Source: Opisthorchis felineus | Lineage: Eukaryota > Platyhelminthes > Trematoda > Opisthorchiida > Opisthorchiidae | DNA length: 64,000 bases | Direction of reading: 5' to 3' | Assembly: GCA_004794785.1 (NCBI GenBank) | Contig: SJOL01008406.1 | Location: forward strand, 316,437 to 380,436 | In this document: positions 51,250 through 61,169 of the stretch, piece after piece | Position numbering within the stretch: position 1 is the stretch's first letter | Layout of the letters: each line of letters opens with the position of its first letter | The notes under the pieces: model-generated | Told to the model about the DNA's origin: nothing | Seen by the model: the letters and a program-made list of their open reading frames with translations, nothing else | Databases searched by the model: none | Translations under genes and position numbers: made by a program

Positions 51250-51447
51250 ATCGAGCTCTAGAAAGCTCAGTGGTCAAAATGCGAACTTACTGAGTTGAAT
51301 GTCCGTGGATGGAACCGAACCTCGGCAGCTCCACTGCTCCTGCCTAGGCTTCATCATGCTGGTAGTATTTGAACCGTCATGCTTCCTTCGGGTGTCACGG
51401 CAGCTAGACACCGAGAGGGTATCACAGCTGAACAATTATTTTTGTCA
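51250..51447 (+). mobile_element. SINE family A copy, diverged
   Basis: The head contains AAGCTCAGTGGTCAAAATGC and a damaged B box (GGATGGAACCGAACC). The body has CCTAGGCTTCATCATGCTGG and GGCAGCTAGACACCGAGAGG, followed by CAGCTGAACAATTATTTTT. It is more diverged than the 9.8 and 19.7 kb copies. Confidence 0.8.
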
Positions 51448-54400
51448 AGGAGCAGTAGGTGAGCTTTCTTGATAAATTTGAGTGTAAAAGCGCGAGCTTA
51501 TATATTCCTCGGCCTTCGCGATATTTTTTTCACTAGACGACTAATAACATGAGTACTAATTAGTTCCGCTAATGAGAGCTCATTAAGCTTTTAACAATTC
51601 GCTTCATCCCAATGAGAATTTGCAGTCGAAAGTTATGGATTAATTAAATAAAAGACTGAATTCAGTGTTGGATGGGCATAATTAGCCAATATTCTAGAGC
51701 AATTTTCAGCATCCATTTATGTACAACAGTAAATCACAAGCACTCATAGCTAGTCTGTTATTGCCTGTGATGACAAAGCATATAAAATTACAAACTGCAT
51801 ACAAAATAGGTGCAACTTTCCAAAGCTCCGTCGGGATGTTCATTCTGAGTGCTAGGTGATGCAACCATTCTACACAACCTTCCAATGAGTTCTGATGGAC
51901 AATGACGATCCACTTAGCAAGCAAACCAATCCATTGCCTTTTGGAAATAAGAAGTAAGTAAACTTATTTGCCGTTTCACATTCCCGCTCAAGATGCCGCG
52001 CACCTCTAGGTTACCTTGATCCACCGTACCTGAGTATAGCCCTTGTGGAGGGATACAGCCACAAATTCTTAAGTTAACCTCAAAATCCATTTTTTTATGA
52101 AAATGGGAGAATTCTGAACACGAAAATCAAGTGCAAAGCGCATTCTAATCTCAAATCTCCGTGGATTTTGACGCGATGTGCGTACTACTATACTTTTCAC
52201 GGCATCTATTCGGACTAACGTCAATTGAAACAAAATATGCTCTAGACGCAGCTTATCACGCTATTATTATATAGAAATCTACCTCACTCAGGTTTCCACA
52301 CTCCAGCATGGAAACGATTAACATAATACCATCATGCAACGTGCATTGTCAATAGAGTCTATCAGGAAGGTCAGATTCCTGAAAGCAACCCAGAACGCCC
52401 GGAAACTACTGAGTCCCTAAAACTTCACCAAAATCTCAAATGGAAAGCCGGCAAGCAGCCAGGCCAATCAAGCATTCAATCAATTCAGTAACAGCCTGGA
52501 TCGATGAAAGTAAAATTTAAATGGCGTGAGGTCCTTTGTAAGTGCTGCACTCGCACTCACTCGCTTGTTCGCAATAAACCTGTGAAGTTCCTTATCAGTG
52601 AGTCTTTTTCCGGCACTAGGACTGGAGTGGCAACAGCAGTCAGATATAACAAAGTCTCTTCAGGTACACAGCCTGGAGCTTCTGGAATATCCGAGGTTTC
52701 CTCACTGGGCATTAAATGAAAACACGTTACCGTCAGGCTATGAACACTGAACAACTAAGGCGCACTGTCGCTTGATGATCTCCGAATAGTGTCAGTAGAC
52801 TGCACTGTGGTGTACGATCAACTAATACAACCCCGATATTTACTCCAAAGATATCCAATGGAAGATGGAGGGATGAGGAAGCCGTAGTATTTTATTCCTA
52901 ACCAAATGAGCAACTTGAGGTGGGAAAACGTGAAAACAAGAATTTAATGACTGCCAAAAACATAAAAATTCATGCAAAACTCTTAGAAAGGTCGACAATA
53001 AAACAACATAAAAGTGACCCAATTTCTTCTTTGAAAGTAAACTGGTCGTCTATGTTCACAAATGGATAGCTATGCCGAGTGCGAAGAGTTGCATCCTGAG
53101 TGTTTTAGTGTTAAATAAATGGCGTGCGCAATAGGTGGCGAAACACTAGTGTACCGCCATAAGAGCAGCAGGGTCCATCCGATAAAACATGAGTTTCCGG
53201 AAGTTATCAGGCCACTGCTAACGTTAGGTATGGACAGTTTGTGAAACATGCCAGCCGATTCTTACAGTGGACAATCAAAAAATATATATACAAAGTATCG
53301 GTTGCCCCATGGCGAGGCGGTGCTTGCTCCCACGGAATAATAGACTCCTGTTCCACGAATATCGTGAATTGCAGCGGCAACGCCTGCAGAGGCATGTTCC
53401 CAAGTTCGATACTGTAAGTTGTTAGGAATCCTGGCTGTTCGACGGTGACGTTGATGAGCGACAAAGCATTTTCCTGGGTGGGTGCGTTGGATGAAAAATA
53501 AAACCATATCGACCAACGACTGCTCGGACGTATCGGCCCTATTTAAGATGGCACAACAGGAGGAAGGAAACCTAGAGACCTCAGGTGAACTGATTGTTTT
53601 ATAAGAAAATCGTAGTTCAGACGGATTTCCCGATGCACAAGTAGCAACGAATAATATACTTCATTCGAAGAAAGCGAGAGACAGTGCGTCTCTCAAGAAA
53701 GGAATCCGTGCCCACTCTGTAGCTTCATCCGGTTTCCACAGGTCGAGTTGCCTAGAATGGATTCAGCACATCTGAACTGTTATTATGGAAGTGCTGAACT
53801 GGCCGTTAGAAGACTAACGTATTCGGTAAAATAAACATGCGTGATGATCTTCTAGTCAAGAGGTCGATAAAAACGATAGATTAACCATTCCATGATTAAA
53901 ACGGTGAGGAGACAAAGCAGATCACCCTATTAATGCATTATCTTATATTTGGGTTGGGGATTGATACGTTCTGATGTTGTATTGTACAGAAAGTTACCCC
54001 ATAGGTAGCTCCGTCAAGAGTACTCTGGTATAACATCTAAAAGCGATGAAGCACCCGCAGACGTGGAAAGGCCTGATACCAAAGCAGTTAAAGTCAAATA
54101 ACTCAGATAAGCCTGTTCCTCTCATGGTCTGAACCTAATCACATATGACCAAACCGAACCAGAGAATTACGGGTTTTGAAATGAGTTTTCATCCTTCGCA
54201 AAAACAAAGGGACTAGTAGCACAGCGACAGTGGCTTCGTGCACGTTTTGTATGCCTTGGATAAAGTTCGATGAAGCCCATTTTCACCACACACGTAACGT
54301 ATAGATGATAAATTCAGATGGAATTCAGCCAAGTAAAATGGCGTCCACCTGAGATTCAAATGAGTCTTCCGTTCATAACGATCATCAACCGAACATGCAC

Positions 54401-54776
54401 AAGGGTTGCTTCATGATTATTGGTATCGTATCAAGAAAAAAATATTTCAATATGAGGAATATAGGCTCTACTGAAACGTGAGGCGACCTTTGCACAACAC
54501 GTTCGGCTGGAGACTACCATAAACGAAGGGTTCGCTTGTATCTCACATTAACGCCATCTTAATCTGCAGATGAGCTTTTAACTCCATATACTCTAATTCC
54601 GTGTTCCAGTAGGAAATTTTCTGGACTGATATGAGACTGCCGAAGAATTTTCGCTAACCTTATGAGTAGTGCCATATGCAGTCAGTTAGTGGACAGAAAG
54701 ACCACATGACACAGTACTGCTACATAACTGCATTATCAACCTATTTCTGTTTCAGAGATTGTAACATTCTTTCCAG
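51448..54776. other. region upstream of EFCAB2; no certain gene
   Basis: The 5' exon(s) of EFCAB2 should lie here but none could be identified. An exon-like minus-strand stretch at 52580-52704 is reported as a finding. No mobile element recognised. Confidence 0.5.
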
Positions 54777-54968
54777 CAAGGGAAAGCATCTATAAATGTC
54801 TCGTACATTGTATTGGCAGATAATGACATGGAAAATAAAATCACCGAAGCCTTCGATCTGTTTGACCATGAACGTAACAAAACGATCGACTTTCGTGAAC
54901 TGGGAACCGTTGTTCGAGCAATCGGTGGAGTACCTTCGGAGGCAGAAGTCCTACAAATGGTTCGAGAG
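54777..54968 (+). CDS. EFCAB2: DRC8/EFCAB2 exon, first EF-hand
   Basis: EFCAB2 (DRC8) is a small calmodulin-like subunit of the nexin-dynein regulatory complex in motile cilia and flagella. This exon gives up to 64 residues. IVLADNDMENKITEAFDLFD and HERNKTIDFRELGTVVRAIG align with human IIVAEFHKKIKEAFEVFDHE and the NNTVDVREIGTIIRSLG stretch. The loop DHERNKTIDFRE has acidic residues at positions 1, 9 and 12, so the first EF-hand may bind calcium. I start it after the acceptor ACATTCTTTCCAG (54776), because similarity extends upstream of the in-frame ATG at 54828. If 54828 were the real start, the protein would have 149 residues. The donor is GTAACG at 54969. Confidence 0.85.
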
Positions 54969-55010
54969 GTAACGAGGACGACATTCATAAAAAATATCAT
55001 AAATTAATAG

Positions 55011-55090
55011 CTTGAGAACGATCCGCCAAATGGTTATATAAACTTTGAAAGGTTTCTCCCATATATGATGGAAGCCATAGAACAGGAGAA
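55011..55090 (+). CDS. EFCAB2: DRC8/EFCAB2 exon, second EF-hand
   Basis: This exon has 80 bases, read LENDPPNGYINFERFLPYMM then EAIEQE. It matches the human PTGYIRFEKFLPVMTEILLE stretch. It follows a 42-bp intron (54969-55010, acceptor ATTAATAG) and ends with two bases of a Lys codon before GTAAGT at 55091. The second EF loop is degenerate, as I recall for the human protein. The flanking frame has stops, so the micro-introns must be removed to keep the protein open. Confidence 0.88.
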
Positions 55091-55129
55091 GTAAGTCTAT
55101 TTCGCGTCTAAGCAGAATATCCCTCTAAG

Positions 55130-55239
55130 GTTTGCGGGAGCTTCAGAAGAGGAATTAATGAAGGCATTTGCTATTTTGGACCCGGAAAAGAAAGGATACA
55201 TGACTGCTGCAGCACTGGAATCTATCATGGCGAACGAAG
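55130..55239 (+). CDS. EFCAB2: DRC8/EFCAB2 exon, third EF-hand
   Basis: The first base completes the split Lys codon. FAGASEEELMKAFAILDPEK and KGYMTAAALESIMANE follow, aligned with human PEDVLLRAFEVLDSAKRGFL and the TKDELIKYMTEEG stretch. The intron before it is 39 bp (55091-55129, acceptor CCCTCTAAG). The exon ends with the first base of a Gly codon before GTATGA at 55240. The EF loop lacks the final acidic residue, so calcium binding here is doubtful. Confidence 0.88.
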
Positions 55240-55281
55240 GTATGAATAATTATATCGACATTTCAATCTTTCTTTTTAAAG

Positions 55282-55400
55282 GTGAACAATTCAGCTCGGA
55301 CGAATTGGAGGAAATGCTCGCGGCAGCTACTGATACGTCCAAAGGAAAAATTGTTTATCGCGAATACGTAGTCTTACTCACCACATATGACGACATGTGA
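55282..55400 (+). CDS. EFCAB2: DRC8/EFCAB2 last exon
   Basis: After a 42-bp intron (55240-55281, acceptor TTTCTTTTTAAAG) the exon completes the Gly codon. It reads GEQFSSDELEEMLAAATDTS then KGKIVYREYVVLLTTYDDM and stops at TGA 55398-55400. Human has GEPFSQEEMEEMLSAAIDPE followed by NSINYKDYITMM. The four exons give 166 residues if the first begins at 54777, against about 162 in human as I recall. It is a complete C-terminus with no sign of decay. Confidence 0.9.
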
Positions 55401-55411
55401 ATTGGTTAAGA

Positions 55412-55417
55412 AATAAA
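55412..55417 (+). promoter_or_regulatory. poly(A) signal of EFCAB2
   Basis: AATAAA starts 12 bases after the EFCAB2 stop codon. This implies a very short 3' UTR, since cleavage normally falls 10-30 bases after the signal. Confidence 0.7.
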
Positions 55418-55699
55418 GATTCTATCCGTTGTAATGAGGCGACTCAGAAGTAATGGGTATTAGGTAGACACGAAAATGGTGACGGGAAAACTATGTGAAA
55501 TGATGTCCACGACGCTCCTCTTGCCATTTTCTATCTACGTTGAGTGCTTAGAGTTGTGAGTACTCAAGACGTTTGTGGCGGGCTAACAACAAACCTCTTC
55601 ACGCCTGTCTCTTCTAACTCTCTACAAAGACGTGTTTACTTGTTCTGTAAAAAACTGACATGCTTTCACGACACTGACGCACGCTCTAGGATGGTGTTG

Positions 55700-56230
55700 C
55701 TGTCAGTGATGATGATCATGGATAGTTGAGATCTTCCCGTGGTAGATAAATTTGTTTGCCTGGACAGCTGTATAAGTTCCGGTGGACTGGCGGGAGATGA
55801 GATTATTTCTCGAATCGGAAAGGCCATGGCAGCTTTTGCCAACCTCCGATACCTATGGCGTCTACTTGACGTCAGTTTGTCTGTCAAGGGAACAGTTTAC
55901 ACAGTTTACACACTGATCCATACTGCTTTATGGATCAGAGACGTGGTCCCTACGCGCAAAGGGCATTCGGAAGATGTCAGTGTTTGACCATTGGTGTCTC
56001 CGAAGCATTGGTTAGGTCTGATGGGAACATCGGAAGTGGAAGCGACCGCGGGCTGGACAGTGTATGACCTGGCAACGAAGTACGAAAACACTAACCAGCA
56101 AACTTAGTCGGGTGGGCAACTGCCGCCTCCCTGGACCCCGGGACTCAAATCACCAATGGTTAATGACGTTGGCTGAAATGGCCCAATCGCACAGTCAGTG
56201 GCGCTCGTGCATCGAAGCTATCACCTTCGA
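55700..56230 (+). mobile_element. LINE 3'-end fragment
   Basis: The plus strand reads VDKFVCLDSCISSGGLAGDE, ISRIGKAMAAFANLRYLWR, DVSLSVKGTVY and, in another frame, VFDHWCLRSI. These are the conserved stretches after the reverse transcriptase in the LINE type of this window. Stops and frame changes follow the LRYLWR stretch. It lies between the convergent 3' ends of EFCAB2 and the adiponectin-receptor gene. Confidence 0.8.
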
Positions 56231-57910
56231 TGCGTAGCTACCCAATTTCCGAACAAACTGAACATGCGTTCGCCTCCAAGGCTTGGCTGTATGTCCCACA
56301 CTCCTGTTTTTCAGTGATCGAAACTGTAGCAGCTGGAACCAATATGCCTATGGTACACGGTTTATAGCTGATAATTGATTGATTGATTCCTACTTCAAAA
56401 TAAATCAAGATATCTGTCCAGAGAGGCAACATCGCGCAAATTGTCAACTTGTTGCCGAAACAGGACCGTCAAGTATTGACCTTAACTCACGATTGAGGCT
56501 GGGAGTAAGCTTCTTTGTCTGGCAGTTCGGGTTGTTGTTAACGGATCAACAGGTACGTTGAAAAACGGCAGGGTCCGGTGGTTACTTTGACAAAGTCGAG
56601 TAACTGATGATACTAATGTTAGAGTGAGTGATGAAAACATTACTCAACGTTTAACCATATATCACACATGATTTGGTTCCAGAAAATCACCGGAAAATCG
56701 GACAGCACTACTCTGCACTGTAGGTGATGGACTAACCGGTGCGATGGAGCGGACAGTGAGACAGCCATACAACGAAGGCGGTAGGTTTGGCATAGGAGCG
56801 CTACTGGCTGTGGGGGTGAGCCATATCTGTTGGTTTCATTGGCCGTAGACGCCGCATTTCCGTGAAAGGTAGCAGCACAATACTCATCCCAGTGACTGCC
56901 TAGAGGCATGTAGCATCAGTATGACCTGATTCTGTTTCGCTTTTCTACCGCGTCAGATGTACGGTATTCGACAAACGGTGACTTGGTCATGTGCGTATGT
57001 GACATTTCTGTTTTCGTCTTCCTTTGGCATAGTGTGACTATCCGATGATGTGTCAGGTTCTTAAACGGTCAACCAACCTGTGCTGCTGTCACCTGTCTGA
57101 TGTCGTTTTTAGCTTATGAGTGAGTTCCTAGTGGACTCGTTCTGTGTATCACGCTGCCTTGCACTCATTATAGGCCGTTTTATTTCAACTGGGTTCCTGC
57201 TCTATAGACAACGTAAACAAACAAGAAGTGACACACACCTGTGTTTAGGCTAACGGACGTCCAACTTCGTTAACATAGGGTCAAAATTCTTTTCAATCAG
57301 GCGTGATCACCTGACCACTCAGTTTTCGGATAATCCAACTGCATGTACAATGTATTAAACGAGCAGTACCTCATGTTTATAAAGTGCTGTCAAGCACAAA
57401 CGGAATCCAGCCGAGAATCGAACATTTGTATCAACTAAGTGTTGTCTTATACGCCCAGAAATACTAACCTTCTACCAAGTATACCAAATACCAACACGAG
57501 TGCCATGTGAATACTGTGCGAATGTCTGATTTAACTGACTTGGTCGTGGGGTTGCACAAATACGAATGAGTTCGACCATGTGAAGCGATTCAAGATTGGC
57601 CAATTAGTGAGCAAAGTACACCAACATAATGGAACCCGAATAGTAGCGTAGTTGAGCAGCGAGACCATCACAGGGATAAACAGGCACTAGTAGGTGAAAA
57701 CTGTGTTATTCTATTCAATAGAAAATGTCTGAGTTGATGTAAAGATAGACTAGTGCACGAAATAGATCAAGATAACGAAGTTCTTCACACGAAAAATTGC
57801 AGTGTCTGTTTGAAAAAGTAAAACACCCTGAAGGAACGTGTTCACAGCCTTCATAAAAGTGTTGAGGACGAGTGAGAGCGTACGCTTTCAAAAACGAACG
57901 AATATTCTTC
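56231..57910. other. intergenic, between convergent gene ends
   Basis: No gene recognised. A minus-strand AATAAA lies at 57179-57184, 727 bases beyond the stop of the adiponectin-receptor gene; it could be its poly(A) signal but is far away. Confidence 0.5.
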
Positions 57911-58093
57911 TTAATAGGTCATAAATGGTCTCAGTAGTTCAATGTTATCGTAATCATGCTTTGGAAAGGGATAGCCAGGGGGAGGGCGACAGTCACCAAT
58001 CGCCAGTCGATAATTCGTCAAGCCGATAATACCATGGTAGTGAACCAGTGCCGCGGCCACGACAAAGACGTGGAAAATTTGATGACTTTGGAA
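57911..58093 (-). CDS. ADIPOR: adiponectin-receptor-like PAQR protein, last exon (TM7)
   Basis: The minus-strand exon starts at 58093 after the acceptor CTTCCTTCTCTTACTAG and ends at TAA 57913-57911, 60 residues. It begins FQSHQIFHVFVVAAALVHYH, matching human FQSHQIFHVLVVAAAFVHFY. The two His of SHQIFH are zinc ligands of the receptor (H337 and H341 in human AdipoR1). The stretch after LTNYRLAIGDC differs from the vertebrate end: it carries RPPPGYPFPKHDYDN and closes ELLRPFMTY. This exon has no useful ATG near its start and so is easily missed. PAQR receptors are seven-helix membrane proteins with the N-terminus inside and ceramidase-like activity. Confidence 0.92.
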   Translation of the reverse strand, partial: FQSHQIFHVFVVAAALVHYHGIIGLTNYRLAIGDCRPPPGYPFPKHDYDNIELLRPFMTY

Positions 58094-58577
58094 CTAGTAA
58101 GAGAAGGAAGCAAAAAGTGCATTGTATTAGTAGGATATTAGCACATGGGAAGACACTACAGTAACAATGAGAGACTCATCAAACAGGTAATGCTATCCAG
58201 CTAGAGAAAAGGGTACCTGGAAGGTCAACTAAATGCTACATTCTGACAGTTGGTTTCTTTTGTGTAAGACAACTGTAGTTTAAATGATTTCACGTTGCTT
58301 AAAATTTCCAAAGCTAATTTCGAGCAACGGGTAGCGTGACTGGCCCTCAATCGACAACGTAATATCTAAGCACAATCGAGAGACCAAAAACCAAACTTAT
58401 ATACAAAATAGATGCCTCAAAAAATACCGGTCAAGAAGAATAGAAGACGAATCGGGATATGAGTGTGGTCGGAGCAAACGAATCATAATGGCTCTTGTCT
58501 ACATTTGCTAAAGAGCGACGACGTGGGGGAAATCCCATAGCTGTGCCAAACAAGTAATGTCGGTAAGGAATACTCAC
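58094..58577 (-). other. intron of the PAQR gene, 484 bp
   Basis: Donor GTGAGT on the minus strand at 58577, acceptor TTACTAG ending at 58094. Nothing recognised inside. Confidence 0.8.
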
Positions 58578-58959
58578 CCAAATGTCGAAACGCCCAGGAA
58601 AAATACGTTCAGGAACCCGTACAGCATAAATTGATGCACCAGTGATGTAGAGAACCGCCATTAGGAACAGCCAACCAAGAGAGCCGTGTTGCACGGAAGG
58701 CCAGAATCCGTTTGTGATTGTAACGTGCACACAGGGAATAACTCCAGAAAGACCAAGAGCAATGAAAACAAGCGCACGCAGAGGACGGTAAGCCGGTGAG
58801 GCGAACGTGTTTGACATGGACACTGCAATGGCTCCTGAACCAAGCGCAAATATCAGTGCCAGATAGAACAGTTTCAACCAAAGGACGCAATAAAACGAGT
58901 AGTAGAGGTAGGGCACGAAAGAACCCATGGTGAGAAAGGCGATTCCGCAATAATCCAAC
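58578..58959 (-). CDS. ADIPOR: adiponectin-receptor-like PAQR protein, TM3-TM6 exon
   Basis: The exon starts at 58959 with the base that completes a Lys codon and then reads LDYCGIAFLTMGSFVPYLYY. Human has LDYSGIALLIMGSFVPWLYY; its Asp is the fourth zinc-site residue (D208 in AdipoR1). FIALGLSGVIPCVHVTITNG, GWLFLMAVLYITGASIYAV and RVPERIFPGRFDIW match human throughout. It covers about four membrane segments in 127 residues. The acceptor is CCGTCCCTATAG and the donor GTGAGT at 58577, phase 0. The open frame runs past both edges: the region up to 59039 with the ATG at 59037 is intron. Confidence 0.95.
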
Positions 58960-59419
58960 CTATAGGGACGGAAAAGAATAGCAGTGGTTGGTAGTTGGAA
59001 GAGTGAAACATAACGCCTATTTATTAACGTTCTGTGCATGCTGGCCTTGCTGATGCTATATGCACTTTGCGTGCCACCCGCTTATAAAAACTGAAACTAG
59101 AGCTGCGTCATGATTTGCGTAGATTTTGCCACCAGTCACCTCTTATTTGGCAACCGAAGCCCACTAATTGTCGCCAGAAGTAGTTGCCTAAAAGCAAAGT
59201 ATTGGAACATCAGTATGTTCGCGAAACCTTCCAAAAAACAAGGTGATCCCGAGGGCAATAGCAACTGCGGTTCTAGTGACCAGTGTTTTCAAGAAGTTAA
59301 TTGAAAGTACACTGACCTCTCACTATTGGTTAACAGACTGTGTAAGACCTCAGGGTGGAACAATGTTGGCCTTGGTATCCACGACAATCCTTAGGAAACT
59401 GTCACCAAAAAACTGCGCT

Positions 59420-59890
59420 GCGCGCTGAGGACGTCAAAAGACCTTCAATGTTTGACCATCGACGTCTTCGGAGCACTGCCCGAGTCTGGTAAGAACACCG
59501 GATTAGTAATGCTGAAGTACATCGAATGGTTTTCGGAAGAAATAACTCGCCCACGATAGATGTACTGATCACACTCCATAGGTTGCGCTGGCTTGGTCAC
59601 GTGCTCCGTTTGCCAGTCGACCGACTTCCTCGAAAGGCTCTTTTCGCGCAACTACGTGAAGGGTGAAAACGAGTCAGGGAAAGTCAAACAATGACTTGGC
59701 AGCGAAGTATGAAAGCCATTACAAGCAAACTCAGTTGAGCTGGTCACTGCCATCACCCTGGTTGGGGACCTCGAGACGGGACAAATCGACGTTTAGAGGC
59801 ATGGTCAGACATGGCCCAGTCGCATCCTAAATGGCGCATGTGCATCCAAGTTATTGCCTTCAATGCACAGCTCCCCTCCCAATCTCCCTA
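59420..59890 (+). mobile_element. LINE 3'-end fragment in PAQR intron
   Basis: Plus-strand frames contain LHRLRWLGHVLRLPVDRLP followed by RKALFAQLREG, then MTWQRSMKAITSKLS and a tail ending SHPKWRMCIQVIAFNAQLPS. This is the same 3' region as at 3.7 and 56.0 kb. It is antisense to the host gene and decayed. Confidence 0.8.
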
Positions 59891-60046
59891 AGTAAAAGTC
59901 CACCGACAACCACGTATCAATTATATCAGCTACCAACTCCAATGCGCAGCTACCTATCCCACGATGATGCGGTTCAAATAATGGGGCAATGATACCTACA
60001 ACGACAGTAAACAAAAAGCAACAGAAATAACAATATACTGACTCAC

Positions 60047-60227
60047 TTGTTCAAAATACGGCTGATGCTCTCGGAGTGACAGAGGACGGTATGGAATAGG
60101 CAAGAGAAGCCAAGACATAAGATAGCTCCAAAGAAAAATCCGGAAAATATAAGTTTTTCTTGCCATTGTATCAGTGCGCTCGGTTGAAGAAGGATAAAGG
60201 TAGAAATCGCGATGAATCCCGCGCAGC
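60047..60227 (-). CDS. ADIPOR: adiponectin-receptor-like PAQR protein, TM1-TM2 exon
   Basis: The minus-strand exon runs from 60227 (acceptor TTTGTTTCAG) to 60047 (donor GTGAGT at 60046). Two bases finish a Gly codon, 59 codons follow, and two bases start a Lys codon. It reads CAGFIAISTFILLQPS, then WQEKLIFSGFFFGAILCLGF and SCLFHTVLCHSESISRILN. Human has LQEKVVFGMFFLGAVLCLSF and SWLFHTVYCHSEKVSRTFSK. The His of LFHTV is the first zinc ligand (H191 in AdipoR1). The true frame has no ATG, so a longer unrelated frame (131 codons, 59996-60391) hides it. Intron phases fit both neighbours exactly. Confidence 0.94.
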
Positions 60228-60884
60228 CTGAAACAAATCAGATGAGCACATATGAAGGAATTCAGGAGATGTTCACGTGCACTTGGATGTAAGAGAAAGG
60301 ACTGGAACTGATTAAACGACTTTCTGCTGTTAAAATATCCTTTGGCAATAGGTTGCTGCGGATGTTTGCCTGAAGTCCCATTTATGTGCACAGTTTACTG
60401 CTAACCGGTTCAAATTCGGATCCCGTCACAGGCAACTCGATTCTGAGGACAATTATCCCTTCTACAGTGCAGATATTATCAATCGGCACTGGTGTAACGG
60501 ATCTACCTAAGGAGAGTAGTGAATACAGAAATGGAGAACAAAAACCATACTGATATTACGCTGTCATGAAAACTGTTTAATTTTTTTGACTAACCACAAA
60601 TACCCGCAAAATATCACAAGATCCTCAGAGCTCATACCCTCGTGTCCTAGCGCTTCTCCAGTGGATCCACATCAGCCCTGCACTCGGGAGCTATTCTGGA
60701 GGATAGTAATCAAGAATCCGGACTCCAACGAGCACATCTGACAGTTACCTAACTGACGGAACAGCGACCCTACGAAGTATCACAGATAAATATGTTCAAA
60801 ATCGAGCACGTGTTCGCGGAGGACGCAGTAGCTGAGCATTTAACTGTCAACATGCGACAGTCGCAGTGAGGAAAAACGAAAATC

Positions 60885-60973
60885 AATCCACGCTGAAAAA
60901 CCTAGAAGGTACTGTACAGCTGTTTTATCATGAGATGCACACAGCTGGTGATTCCCACTACGGATGAAACAGC
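60885..60973. mobile_element. fragments of repeat family B
   Basis: GTACTGTACAGCTGTTTTATC here is the reverse of the family B GATGAAACAGCTGTACAGTGC block. It is followed at once by a plus-sense piece ending ACGGATGAAACAGCCGTA that abuts the copy at 60974. The region looks like overlapping or nested insertions. Confidence 0.55.
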
Positions 60974-61169
60974 CGTAAGTGCGAGTTAATTACACTGCTG
61001 ATCAACTGGTCGTCGCCGAACGATTAAGTGTTCAATGTACTAGCCGGGAGGTAGCAGGTTCGAGACTATCTGTGATTTTATTGTGCACTGCCGATTAGTC
61101 CCAATAAGGATGAAACAGCTGTACAGTGCTTTTCTGCTTCTTGGCATAGACTGGCTTCATTTACGAAAT
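60974..61169 (+). mobile_element. repeat family B, tRNA-like with inverted ends, copy 3
   Basis: Starts CGTAAGTGCGAGTTAATTAC and then CACTGCTGATCAACTGGTCG. It has the B-box-like AGGTAGCAGGTTCGAGAC and CCCAATAAGGATGAAACAGC, and ends GGCTTCATTTACGAAAT. The start and end are inverted relatives, as in the other copies, with a few bases lost from the right end. Confidence 0.8.

Noticed and set aside
58609..58950. 113- and 62-codon minus-strand frames
   Set aside because: Shadows of the PAQR TM3-TM6 exon in the other frames.
59996..60391. 131-codon minus-strand frame
   Set aside because: It is a shadow of the PAQR TM1-TM2 exon, which lies in another frame with clear similarity and fitting splice phases.
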